Assembly: GCA_965603075.1 (NCBI GenBank)
Contig: CBFDBO010000014.1
Span: 1 to 64,000, forward strand
Origin: JABJOR01 sp965603075
GTDB taxonomy: Bacteria > Pseudomonadota > Alphaproteobacteria > Rhodospirillales > Casp-alpha2
DNA length: 64,000 bases
Direction: 5' to 3'
Shown here: positions 49,375 through 57,606 of the stretch, piece after piece
Numbering within the stretch: position 1 is the stretch's first letter
Layout of the letters: every line of letters begins with the position of its first letter
Translations under genes and position numbers: made by a program
Notes under the pieces: generated by a model
Seen by the model: only the letters and a program-made list of their open reading frames with translations
The model's database searches: none
What the model was told of the DNA's origin: nothing

Positions 49375-51339
49375 TTATTCAGCAGCGACTGGTTTAGTAT
49401 CAATGGGTTTAGCGTCACGGTAACCGGGCTCATAAGGCAGCCCGGTAATTTCGGCGGCTTCCGGTGTGAGCGCGACCAAATCGTCACGGCATAACTGTTT
49501 GATATCGGTGTAACCATGGGCATCGGCGATGCTGGCCATTTGCCACCGCATGCTTTCTAGGTAGCGGTGAATATTGCGGGCTTCCACTTCCTTATTATAA
49601 CGGGCTTCATGGTCTGGATCTTGGGTAGCGATACCCACAACGCACGTTCCAACGTGGCATTGCATACAGGCAATACAGCCGCCCGCGATTAAGGCGCCCG
49701 TTCCAACGGCCGCACAATCCGCACCAAGTGCCAAGGCCTTCGCCGCATCAACACCGTCTTTAATACCGCCCATAAGAACGATTTGAAGTTGTCCCGTCGC
49801 ATCGATTTCAGCCAGCGCATCGAGCGCTTCTTGGATGGCCGATAAGGTGGGGATACCGACAAATTCTAGCACTTCATTACCCGCCGCCCCGGTTGATCCT
49901 TGCAGACCATCCAGCTCGACAAAATCAAAGCCATCTTTCATGGCGATTTTAATATCATCACGCACCCGGCCCGCCCCCAATTTTACCGAAACAGGCAAGC
50001 GGTAATCGGTCGCTTCACGGAATTCTTCGATCTTAATGACCAAATCATCGGCCCCCAAAACGTCAGGGTGACGCGAAGGAGAACGCAGATCAATGCCCTC
50101 AGGAATACCGCGAATTTCGGCGATCTCTTTGGTTACTTTGGCAGCCATCAACTGGCCCCCCAAGCCCGGCTTCGCCCCTTGGGAAATATAAATTTCCAGC
50201 GCGTCAGCACGGTTCATATCATGGATGTTCCACCCCAGACGACCCGACAGGCACTGATACATTAATTGATCAGACGCCGCGCGTTGTTCGTCAGACATGC
50301 CGCCTTCACCGGTATTCTCAGAAATCTTTGAGAGCCCGGCGGCAATAGCCAGCGCAACCTTGGTTGATTTGGAAAGCGCGCCATAGCTCATGGGCGCAAT
50401 CATCAATGGCATGGAAAGCTTAAGCGGTTCCGCGCCGCGGTCGCCTCCGATTTCGGTGTACATATTCACCCGGTCCAGAACAGCTTTATCCGTATTCAAG
50501 TTCGTCAAATCTTTGCGGAACGCCACATCGCTCAGGTGCGGTAACGCACGTGCGGCACCGTATCCACGGATTCGGTAACGACCAATTTGAGCTTTAACGT
50601 GAATGTCTTCTTGGACTTTGGTGTTCCAATAATCATTGGTGCCCGTAAACGTGGTAAAGGGCACACTACGAACCCGAGGCTCGACAGTTTTATAACGCAA
50701 GGATTTACCCGCGTTTTGAATTTTTTGGAAGGTGCCGTTAAAAGCAATCTCATGTTTATCGAGAAACTCCATAATGGAGTCCAGCTCGTCCGCAGGAAGA
50801 TCGATAATCTCGGCATCTGAACCCAGCGCCTGAATTTTACCCGCGCAATAAATTGCCCCCCCGGTCAAATCTTCTCCGACTTTATCACCGGAATCGCCCA
50901 AGATGATAATCCGTCCGCCGTACATCATGTAACCCGCCATAAAGTTGGCGCTGCCTGCACATAGCAGCGTGCCGGACTTCATAACTTGACCGGCGCGCGA
51001 GCCTAGATTGCCATGGACAATGACCTCGGCCCCACGCATAGCAACGCCCGCAATAGCGCCCGCATTACCCTTAACAATGGCGGTGCCTTCCAACATATTA
51101 TCGGCAAAGCCCCAACCCACGTTGTTTTCAACAACAAACTTTGGACCATCGGTCAGGCCGGCACAAAAGTACCCGGCGGACCCTTGGACATTAACTGTAA
51201 TAGGATGAACAACGCCTACACCAATATGGTGGCGCGCGTCGGGATTTAAAACGTCAACATCAATACCGTCTGCCGCGTACTTGCGGATTAAACGGTTGCC
51301 TTCGGTGACGGAAAGGGTGCTTAGATCTATCTGTGCCAT
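49375..51339 (-). CDS. GXGXG-FMN glutamate-synthase-like fusion (GlxC-GlxD type)
   Basis: A 654-aa fusion of two glutamate synthase large-subunit modules. Residues about 30-205 are the GXGXG beta-helix (NNVGWGFADNMLEG, NLGSRAGQVMKSG, DSGDKVGEDLTGG). Residues 230-620 are the FMN barrel (MIAPMSYGALSKSTKVALA, ENTGEGGMSDEQR, VKLGAGRVRDDIKIAMKDG, VLMGGIKDGVDAAKALALG) with the Fe-S cysteine cluster CMQCHVGTCVVGIATQDP. The amidotransferase domain is encoded separately just upstream, overlapping by 13 nt. In the second cluster the same two modules are separate proteins. Likely reaction: ammonia or amine transfer onto 2-oxoglutarate. Confidence 0.87.
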   Translation of the reverse strand: MAQIDLSTLSVTEGNRLIRKYAADGIDVDVLNPDARHHIGVGVVHPITVNVQGSAGYFCAGLTDGPKFVVENNVGWGFADNMLEGTAIVKGNAGAIAGVAMRGAEVIVHGNLGSRAGQVMKSGTLLCAGSANFMAGYMMYGGRIIILGDSGDKVGEDLTGGAIYCAGKIQALGSDAEIIDLPADELDSIMEFLDKHEIAFNGTFQKIQNAGKSLRYKTVEPRVRSVPFTTFTGTNDYWNTKVQEDIHVKAQIGRYRIRGYGAARALPHLSDVAFRKDLTNLNTDKAVLDRVNMYTEIGGDRGAEPLKLSMPLMIAPMSYGALSKSTKVALAIAAGLSKISENTGEGGMSDEQRAASDQLMYQCLSGRLGWNIHDMNRADALEIYISQGAKPGLGGQLMAAKVTKEIAEIRGIPEGIDLRSPSRHPDVLGADDLVIKIEEFREATDYRLPVSVKLGAGRVRDDIKIAMKDGFDFVELDGLQGSTGAAGNEVLEFVGIPTLSAIQEALDALAEIDATGQLQIVLMGGIKDGVDAAKALALGADCAAVGTGALIAGGCIACMQCHVGTCVVGIATQDPDHEARYNKEVEARNIHRYLESMRWQMASIADAHGYTDIKQLCRDDLVALTPEAAEITGLPYEPGYRDAKPIDTKPVAAE

Positions 51340-52232
51340 GTTTGAAAAGTCCCTGGCGGTGGTTCCATTGTGTTCAATGCCATGCCCGGGAACAATTTGT
51401 TCAGGGAAACTTCTTCAGAAGCGATGGCGATAATGTCGTCATTTTCGAATTTGACCATAGGCTTACAAGCCAAGCGATCTTTGGCGTAGCCGATTTCATC
51501 TTTGGTAGAGACCAAAAACGAGAACGTACCATCAAAATCATCGATGGATAATTTAAGCGCTTCATCCAAACTATGACCGAGCTTCAATTTGTCCGCCAAA
51601 TAAACAGCAACAAGCTCGCTGTCGTTATCGGTATGAAACTCAAAGCCCCGTTTTTCCAAACGACGCCGCATTTTCCAATAATTGGTGAGCTGTCCATTGT
51701 GAACAATGGCAACATCCGCAAATCCGGTAGCCCAAAATGGATGCGCGGCTTCTGGCTTAACATCGGATTCGGTCGCTAAACGCACGTGGCCGATGCCGTG
51801 GGTGCCGTTAAAGCCGTTTACACCGTAGACCTTATCCACATCGAAGGCTCCGCCGATGTCTTTAATAATATCCAAGCTCTCGCCAATGGAAAATAACTTC
51901 GCCACGTTTTCCATCTCATAGGAGAATTTCTGTACATCGCCATCAAAACGAACCGTAAATGTATGCGAGGCACCAATGGAATCCTCTGCTAGAACTTCGG
52001 CGTTCCATTCAGCAAATTTTTCTTTGATCCGTTTAACCGTTTCAACGGCCTCCATACCTTCACCTACTAAAAACCGCAAACGAAGCTCGCCTTCAACGGT
52101 TTCGTGATAGAGCGCGTAGCCCGTGGAGTCGGGACCACGATGCTGACAACCATCAAGCATATTAATCAATGCCTGTCCGGTTGTCAGGTTTCGGTGATCC
52201 CCTTTAAAGAGAATGCCAGCAATGCCACACAT
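51327..52232 (-). CDS. glxB: Class II glutamine amidotransferase (GlxB/MgsA type), copy 1
   Basis: A 301-aa stand-alone Ntn glutaminase domain. The start is set at ATG 52232 so that Cys2 (MCGIAGILFKGD) becomes the N-terminal nucleophile; upstream in-frame ATGs would bury it. Other signatures are CQHRGPDSTGYALY, GHVRLATESDVKPEAAHPFW, VHNGQLTNYWKMRRRLEKRG and DNDSELVAVYLAD. It hydrolyses the gamma-amide of glutamine or a gamma-glutamylamide. It is first in the minus-strand cluster, with a 13-nt overlap into the GXGXG-FMN gene. Confidence 0.9.
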   Translation of the reverse strand: MCGIAGILFKGDHRNLTTGQALINMLDGCQHRGPDSTGYALYHETVEGELRLRFLVGEGMEAVETVKRIKEKFAEWNAEVLAEDSIGASHTFTVRFDGDVQKFSYEMENVAKLFSIGESLDIIKDIGGAFDVDKVYGVNGFNGTHGIGHVRLATESDVKPEAAHPFWATGFADVAIVHNGQLTNYWKMRRRLEKRGFEFHTDNDSELVAVYLADKLKLGHSLDEALKLSIDDFDGTFSFLVSTKDEIGYAKDRLACKPMVKFENDDIIAIASEEVSLNKLFPGMALNTMEPPPGTFQTWHR

Positions 52233-52408
52233 AGTCGCCACCTTTCGTAAGATTGTTGCCATCAAGAGTAATTTGATAACAGAAATTCAAATGGAAATTT
52301 TGTCGCTAAGATATCCTAGCCGAAGTATTTTATTTAATCAACCTCAGTAAACGATGTTTACTCTTAGGAAATAAAATAATCAACATTTATTGCCGGAATG
52401 AAAATAAA

Positions 52409-53056
52409 CTAATCAGAGCTATCTTGATGTTTATACGATATCACCGACAGAAATTGGATTGGCAAGTCGGTCAGGCTTTCTGGGCCGTGGGGCACATCAC
52501 CATCAAAATAAAGCGAATCACCGGGTTCTAGATCATAAAGATTATCACCGTGTTGATAGGTGACTTTGCCTTTCAGCATATAAATGACTTCGATTCCCTC
52601 ATGTTGAAACAAAGGAAAAACATCAGACTTTTCTGACAGGGTAATGAGATAAGGTTCCATAGCGACGTTCTTCCCGGTGCTATGGCCAAGCAATTCGTAT
52701 TGGTGTCCGGCGCGCGTGCCCCGACGTTCAATTTTTAATCCCTCACCCGATTTTACAAACGTCGCTTCTTTGGCGTCTTCAAAGCGCCTGAAAAAGGTCG
52801 TTACGGGGACCTGCAATGCTTTTGATAAGGCCTGCAGAGATGCCAAAGACGGTGAGGTAATGCCGTTTTCAATTTTCGATAACATACCCGTGGACACCCC
52901 CGCCCCCTTAGCAAGTTCGGCAACGGTCATATTTTGTTGTCGTCTAAATTGTCTGACTTCATTGCCGATGGCTATTTCTAAGCGGTTATCGCGTTCACCC
53001 GCTAATCCGTGCGGGTCCTGCATATTAGATTTTTTTTCTGAAGCCGTCATTACCAT
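52409..53056 (-). CDS. XRE-family regulator with cupin sensor domain
   Basis: A 215-aa regulator. The N-terminal helix-turn-helix (GNEVRQFRRQQNMTVAELAKGAGVSTGMLSKIENGITSPSLASLQALSKAL) is followed by a C-terminal cupin (FPLFQHEGIEVIYMLKGKVTYQHGDNLYDLEPGDSLYFDGDVPHGP). The type is common next to amine and amino-acid catabolic genes, where the cupin binds the effector. It lies 177 nt upstream of glxB copy 1 in the same direction. Two copies of ATATGGATAATAA sit just upstream of its start, a likely autoregulatory site. Confidence 0.92.
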   Translation of the reverse strand: MVMTASEKKSNMQDPHGLAGERDNRLEIAIGNEVRQFRRQQNMTVAELAKGAGVSTGMLSKIENGITSPSLASLQALSKALQVPVTTFFRRFEDAKEATFVKSGEGLKIERRGTRAGHQYELLGHSTGKNVAMEPYLITLSEKSDVFPLFQHEGIEVIYMLKGKVTYQHGDNLYDLEPGDSLYFDGDVPHGPESLTDLPIQFLSVISYKHQDSSD

Positions 53057-53092
53057 GCGTTGTCGCCCACCCGTATTATTATTTTTCTATAT

Positions 53093-53131
53093 ATATGGAT
53101 AATAAGCTCATATTATAGATATGGATAATAA
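53093..53131. promoter_or_regulatory. Direct-repeat candidate operator of the XRE-cupin gene
   Basis: ATATGGATAATAA occurs at 53093-53105 and 53119-53131, a 26-bp period, within 75 bp upstream of the regulator start. The spacing, about two and a half helical turns, suits two regulator dimers. Confidence 0.45.
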
Positions 53132-53183
53132 AATAGAATCGAGTAGAGCGCACGTTTTTTTGATACCCGCCAAATATTAAGAC

Positions 53184-53894
53184 CTATTCAGGCTCCGAAG
53201 CACCAACCAAATGGCCTTTGGCTTTTTCAAGATGCCCGGTAATGATGTTAACGGCTTGCTCGGCATTGCGAGAGCGTACGGCGGTAAAAAGCTGACGGTG
53301 CTCTTTATTATATTGCATAATTCGTTTGGGTGTCAGGATTTTCTTACGGGCATCAAACCATAATGTATTACCCCGAACCTCATTGACTTGATGATAGAGC
53401 CAGACCATGAGCGGGTTACGGCTACATTGCGCCAAACATAAATGGAAGGATTCGTCGGCGCGGGAAAACTGTTTAGGATTATCGACCGTGCTTTCCACAC
53501 GAATCAAGGCCTGTTCCAACCGGTCCAGATCACGCGAGCCTGCATTTTGCACGGCCAGACGGGTCATATGGGGTTCGACTGAAAACCGGACCTCGATTAA
53601 TTCAAGGGGGCTGGTCGCATCGGCGGCATCGTCCCGTCCAGTTTCCAGCTTGTAGGTAACAAAAGTGCCGCTGCCCAATTTACGGGAAACCATATCATTT
53701 TGTTCAAGTCTGCTAAGCGCTTCACGGATTGTATTGCGGGAAGATTTATAAAGTTGGGCCAACTCACGCTCGGGCGGTAATTTTTCGCCAAAGGTGAAAT
53801 GCCCCGACATGATTGCCTGTTGCAATTCTACGGAAATGTTAACCGAGCTTCCCGATGAGGATCTGGATTGTGATTCCGTTAGTGATTCAGCCAT
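53184..53894 (-). CDS. GntR-family regulator, FadR/FCD type
   Basis: A 236-aa regulator. The N-terminal winged helix (AIMSGHFTFGEKLPPERELAQLYKSSRNTIREALSRLEQNDMVSRKLGSGTFV) leads to an FCD effector domain (EVRFSVEPHMTRLAVQNA, ADESFHLCLAQCSRNPLMVWLYHQV, KEHRQLFTAVRSRNAEQA) with metal-binding Asp and His positions. FCD domains bind carboxylic acids. It is divergent from the second glnT cluster, with a GAACC-N5-GGTTC dyad between, so control of that cluster is plausible. Confidence 0.92.
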   Translation of the reverse strand: MAESLTESQSRSSSGSSVNISVELQQAIMSGHFTFGEKLPPERELAQLYKSSRNTIREALSRLEQNDMVSRKLGSGTFVTYKLETGRDDAADATSPLELIEVRFSVEPHMTRLAVQNAGSRDLDRLEQALIRVESTVDNPKQFSRADESFHLCLAQCSRNPLMVWLYHQVNEVRGNTLWFDARKKILTPKRIMQYNKEHRQLFTAVRSRNAEQAVNIITGHLEKAKGHLVGASEPE

Positions 53895-54075
53895 TTTAAT
53901 CTCACACGCTACAAATTTAAATCAAACGCAGTATTTACTAACTATACCAATTTCATACCACCTAAAAAAATGGTTTGCAAGGATGAAAAAGTATGCTTAT
54001 TTGATTCCCATGGTACATAGACTGTAATATCTAGATTTTAATCATTCCAGCTATTGACCCAAAAATAAAAAATAA

Positions 54076-54090
54076 GAACCGAATTGGTTC
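54076..54090. promoter_or_regulatory. Candidate operator upstream of the second glnT cluster
   Basis: GAACCGAATTGGTTC is a 15-bp dyad (GAACC-GAATT-GGTTC) in the 263-bp divergent region between the GntR gene and glnT copy 2. It is a weak prediction based on symmetry and position only. Confidence 0.35.
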
Positions 54091-54157
54091 AGTATTGGTT
54101 GTTTAATTCAAATCTGACACGAATGTTGTTCAGATATACAATTTGGGAGTTCATATC

Positions 54158-55714
54158 ATGGCGAAAGCCGCAAAAACCGCTAAAACTGCTAAAAAGAAAC
54201 CCGCCGCTAAAAAGGCCCCCTCAAAAGCTGTTGCCAGCAAAAGAACGGATCTTGAAGCGCACGTAAATGCCCCCGGACGCGAGAAACTTGTTAAAGACGT
54301 TCGTAAGAAAATTGACGAACTTGGAATCACCTATGTGTATTTCCAATTTGTTTCGGTCACCGGTCGTATCGTCGGCAAGGGTATTCCAGCCGATCATTGG
54401 GAAGCTGTTGCTAAAAAAGGCTTCCAACTTGTTTACGGTTCAACCGCTAACTTGTTCACCGATCGCCACGGCGATTACATTGGTTATGGTCCAGAAGCCT
54501 CTGAATTGGTCGGCATTGCTGATCCAGAAACATTTGCTCAGCTACCTTGGGATAAACGCGTTGCTCGCGTATTCTGTACTTTGTTCCGTAACCGCGAAGA
54601 AAGAGAAAACCCCGGTGGTGCACTGACATCCGATTGCCGTGGTAACTTGCGTCGTATTGCAGCCGACTTCAAATCCAAACACGGCATGGAAATGCGCTGT
54701 GGTACAGAGCCCGAAATGATGTGGCTGAAAAAAGGTGAAGACGGATTGCCCGACGGTGGTTTCTCTAAACCGAACTGTTATCACATTGATCAGTTTGAAA
54801 GCCTTCGCCCTGCCTTCATGCGCGTTATCGAATATTCTCAGGCCATGGGTCTTGATATGATCCAAGGGGATCACGAAGATGCACCGGGACAGCTTGAGCT
54901 GAACTGGATGTATGATGATGTACTTCGAAACGCCGATCGATTAACCACCTATCGACAAATTTGTGCGCAAGTTGCTCGCGAATTCGGTATGATTGCTTGC
55001 TTCATGACGAAGCCTTTCATGGGTGTATCGGCGTCGGGTTGTCACCATAACGTATCCTTGTGGACCGGCGGTAAAGACGTGATCGTCAATACCCCACACA
55101 CCAAGAGCAAACCCGGTCATGATGGTATTTATGCTTATCGTCAAGGCGGTAAAAACCACTTCATGCCGGACCCTAAAATCGATGCCCGCAAACCAGCCCC
55201 GATTGGTCTGCATTCCATTGGTGGTGTTATCAAACACTTGGGCGCGTTGACGGCTCTGGGTTCCTCCACGGTTAACTCTTACCGTCGTCTTTGGGACACG
55301 GGTTTCTGGGCACCTATTTTCGCGGATTGGGGTTATCAGAATCGTACCTGCGCCCTGCGTATTTCAGCGCCGGGTCGTTTTGAATATCGCTCTGTTGACT
55401 CGATGGTAAACCCCTACTTGATGGGTGCGGCATTGTTGAAAGCATTTGATGATGGCGTCTCTAACAAGCTAGCCCCCGGCGAGCCAGAAGAACGCAACAT
55501 CTATCAAGCCATCGATGCTGGTAAGAAAGTTAAAAAATTACCAATGTCTCTGGGCGAAGCCCTTACAGAACTTGCCAATGATGACGTCATTAAATCGGCG
55601 CTGCCTGATGAAATGTACACCGTCTTTGAGCATTACAAACGTGATGAATGGGAAACATTCATGGCTACGGTTACAGATTGGGATCTCAATACGTATTGGG
55701 ATTGCTTGCCTTAA
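54158..55714 (+). CDS. glnT: Type III glutamine synthetase-like enzyme with Lys/Ala-rich tail, copy 2
   Basis: A 518-aa GS-fold ligase. Residues 1-35 form an unusual Lys/Ala/Pro-rich tail (AKAAKTAKTAKKKPAAKKA), histone-H1-like and absent from copy 1. The catalytic core follows: VYFQFVSVTGRIVGKGIPADHWE, MRCGTEPEMMWL, IQGDHEDAPGQLELNWMYDDVL, KPFMGVSASGCHHNVSLW, GSSTVNSYRRLWDTGFWAP and GRFEYRSVDSMVNPYLMG. Like copy 1 it could make glutamine or a gamma-glutamylamide. The two are clearly diverged, so they are not a recent duplication. It heads the plus-strand cluster with separate GlxB, GlxC and GlxD genes. Confidence 0.87.
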   Translation: MAKAAKTAKTAKKKPAAKKAPSKAVASKRTDLEAHVNAPGREKLVKDVRKKIDELGITYVYFQFVSVTGRIVGKGIPADHWEAVAKKGFQLVYGSTANLFTDRHGDYIGYGPEASELVGIADPETFAQLPWDKRVARVFCTLFRNREERENPGGALTSDCRGNLRRIAADFKSKHGMEMRCGTEPEMMWLKKGEDGLPDGGFSKPNCYHIDQFESLRPAFMRVIEYSQAMGLDMIQGDHEDAPGQLELNWMYDDVLRNADRLTTYRQICAQVAREFGMIACFMTKPFMGVSASGCHHNVSLWTGGKDVIVNTPHTKSKPGHDGIYAYRQGGKNHFMPDPKIDARKPAPIGLHSIGGVIKHLGALTALGSSTVNSYRRLWDTGFWAPIFADWGYQNRTCALRISAPGRFEYRSVDSMVNPYLMGAALLKAFDDGVSNKLAPGEPEERNIYQAIDAGKKVKKLPMSLGEALTELANDDVIKSALPDEMYTVFEHYKRDEWETFMATVTDWDLNTYWDCLP

Positions 55715-55727
55715 TCAAAAACAAACA

Positions 55728-55757
55728 CCGGATGGCTGGTTGATGCCTGCCATCCGG
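55728..55757 (+). promoter_or_regulatory. Intercistronic hairpin between glnT copy 2 and glxB
   Basis: CCGGATGGC and GCCATCCGG form a 9-bp stem with a 12-nt loop, 14 nt after the glnT stop. No T-run follows, so partial termination or mRNA processing/stability control of downstream genes is more likely than full termination. Confidence 0.55.
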
Positions 55758-55794
55758 ACTTTCTATCAACATCTATTAACAGGAGACACCATCC

Positions 55795-56745
55795 ATGTGT
55801 GGTATAGCCGGTGTGATCCACAGAGGTAAGACCTCTGACGTTGGATCTGAAATGACCGATATGCTTCAAGCGTTGAAGCATCGCGGTCCGGACTCCACGG
55901 GATTTGCTGTTTATGGCAAGCCCCCGAGTGCCAATAATGAATTTGTCATGCGGTTCAAAGTTGCTGAGCAGGAAGACCTCTCAAAAGGGTCTAATATTCT
56001 CAGCGTCATTGCCGATCGTCGTGCAGCGGTAAACGCGCGTATGGCTGAACACGGTGCTAAAATCAGTACTGAAGTTGATGCTACTGATTACGCCTATCGC
56101 TATGCGTTCAGTTTTGATGGTGATGACAGCGATCTAGAAAAAATGACACGCTATATCGAAGAACTCGAAGGAGCTGAAATCCTTTCCATGGGTCGTGGTC
56201 TCGAATTGATCAAAGATCTGGGTGACGCGAGCGTTGTATCAAACCAGTATGGTCTTAAGGGCTTCCAAGGCACACACGCCCTTGGTCACACCCGTATGGC
56301 CACCGAATCCGACGTGGATATTCGCTCTGCGCACCCTTACTGGGCTTATCCTTATAATGATATCTCTGTTGTCCATAACGGCCAGATCACCAACTATTGG
56401 ATCATGCGTCGCCAGATGGAATTCAAAGGTCATCGCTTCCTATCTAACTGTGATTCAGAATTACTGGCTGTGTATACCGCCGACAAACTGAACGATGGTT
56501 ATTCTCTGGAAGATAGCTTGGGTCAGTCCATTGATGAGATCGATGGTGTGTTCACCTACGTGGTTGCCACCAAAGACAGTCTCGGCATGGCCAAAGATTC
56601 AATGGCTGCCAAACCAATGGTTTTATTTGAAAGTGATGAAATGGTTGTTCTTGCTTCTGAGGAAGGTGCCATCCGCGCCATGATCCCTCATGAGATTGAC
56701 ACCTACGATCCATATGACGAGGAGGTCAAAGTATGGCGAGCGTAA
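55795..56745 (+). CDS. glxB: Class II glutamine amidotransferase (GlxB/MgsA type), copy 2
   Basis: A 316-aa Ntn glutaminase with Cys2 as nucleophile (MCGIAGVIHRGK). Further motifs: LKHRGPDSTGFAVYG, GHTRMATESDVDIRSAHPYW, VHNGQITNYWIMRRQMEFKG and NCDSELLAVYTADKL. It is a paralogue of the minus-strand copy. AGGAGA precedes the start. Its 3' end overlaps the GXGXG gene by 13 nt, the same overlap length as in the other cluster. Confidence 0.91.
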   Translation: MCGIAGVIHRGKTSDVGSEMTDMLQALKHRGPDSTGFAVYGKPPSANNEFVMRFKVAEQEDLSKGSNILSVIADRRAAVNARMAEHGAKISTEVDATDYAYRYAFSFDGDDSDLEKMTRYIEELEGAEILSMGRGLELIKDLGDASVVSNQYGLKGFQGTHALGHTRMATESDVDIRSAHPYWAYPYNDISVVHNGQITNYWIMRRQMEFKGHRFLSNCDSELLAVYTADKLNDGYSLEDSLGQSIDEIDGVFTYVVATKDSLGMAKDSMAAKPMVLFESDEMVVLASEEGAIRAMIPHEIDTYDPYDEEVKVWRA

Positions 56746-57584
56746 CAAAAGTCGTTGATGGCCGTTCGCATGACATGGGCTTGCACAATGAGCAGCTCAG
56801 CGGACGCACAATGCAGGTTTTCTTCAACCCAACGGACGAAGAAAACTACACCTATGCATGGGCGGATGAAGTTGATTTCAACAAGCGTTCTGAAATCGAC
56901 ATGCAAGATCTTACCCCAACCGAAGTAAACCTGAAAATTCGGGATTTGCTGGCTGAAGGCTACGGCACAATTGTTGTCAAAAACCCCAGTTCTCGTCACT
57001 CCATTGGCGTTGGTATTTTGAACAAACTAAACATCATTTTTGAAGGCAGCCTCGGCTACTTCGGTGTTGGTTTGATCGATGGACCAAACGTCCGTATCAC
57101 GGGTCGTGTGGGTTGGTCGTGCGCTGAAAACATGATGGCCGGTACCGTTGTTGTCGAAAAAAATGCTGGTTCTACATTCGGCGCAGCCATTCGCGGCGGT
57201 GACCTTGTGTGTAAAGGCAGTGTTGGTTCTCGAACCGGCATCGATATGAAGGGTGGCTCTATCCTTGTTGGTGGCGACACCGGCGCGTTAACCGGATTTA
57301 TGATGCAACGTGGTCGCATGGTTTTCTGTGGTAACGCAGGCAAGAACCTTGGTGATTCAATGTATGATGGCACGATCTTTGTGGGTGGTTCCATCCAATC
57401 ACTGGGCGTTGATGCTGTTGAAGCGGAACTCACCGATCAGGATAAAGCATGGTTGAAACGCAAGTTGTCTCAGTATGAAATGATGCCTGAAAAAGGTGTT
57501 GATCACTTCACCAAAATTGTCGCTGGTAAAGCTCTGTGGAACTACGACAATCTTGAGCCGCACGAAAAGAAAATCATACTTTAA
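56733..57584 (+). CDS. glxC: GXGXG-domain protein (GlxC/MgsB type)
   Basis: A 283-aa protein equal to the C-terminal GXGXG beta-helix module of glutamate synthase. Repeating motifs are visible: GRVGWSCAENMMAG, GSVGSRTGIDMKGG, GDTGALTGFMMQRG and GNAGKNLGDSMYDG. The N-terminal 60 residues (MQVFFNPTDEENYTYAWADEVDFNKRSEIDM) are an extra segment. The module acts as scaffold between glutaminase and FMN subunits and may line the ammonia or amine channel. It is overlapped by glxB and followed by the FMN subunit after 22 nt. Confidence 0.9.
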   Translation: MASVTKVVDGRSHDMGLHNEQLSGRTMQVFFNPTDEENYTYAWADEVDFNKRSEIDMQDLTPTEVNLKIRDLLAEGYGTIVVKNPSSRHSIGVGILNKLNIIFEGSLGYFGVGLIDGPNVRITGRVGWSCAENMMAGTVVVEKNAGSTFGAAIRGGDLVCKGSVGSRTGIDMKGGSILVGGDTGALTGFMMQRGRMVFCGNAGKNLGDSMYDGTIFVGGSIQSLGVDAVEAELTDQDKAWLKRKLSQYEMMPEKGVDHFTKIVAGKALWNYDNLEPHEKKIIL

Positions 57585-57606
57585 CCCAACCGAGAGGATA
57601 CACACT

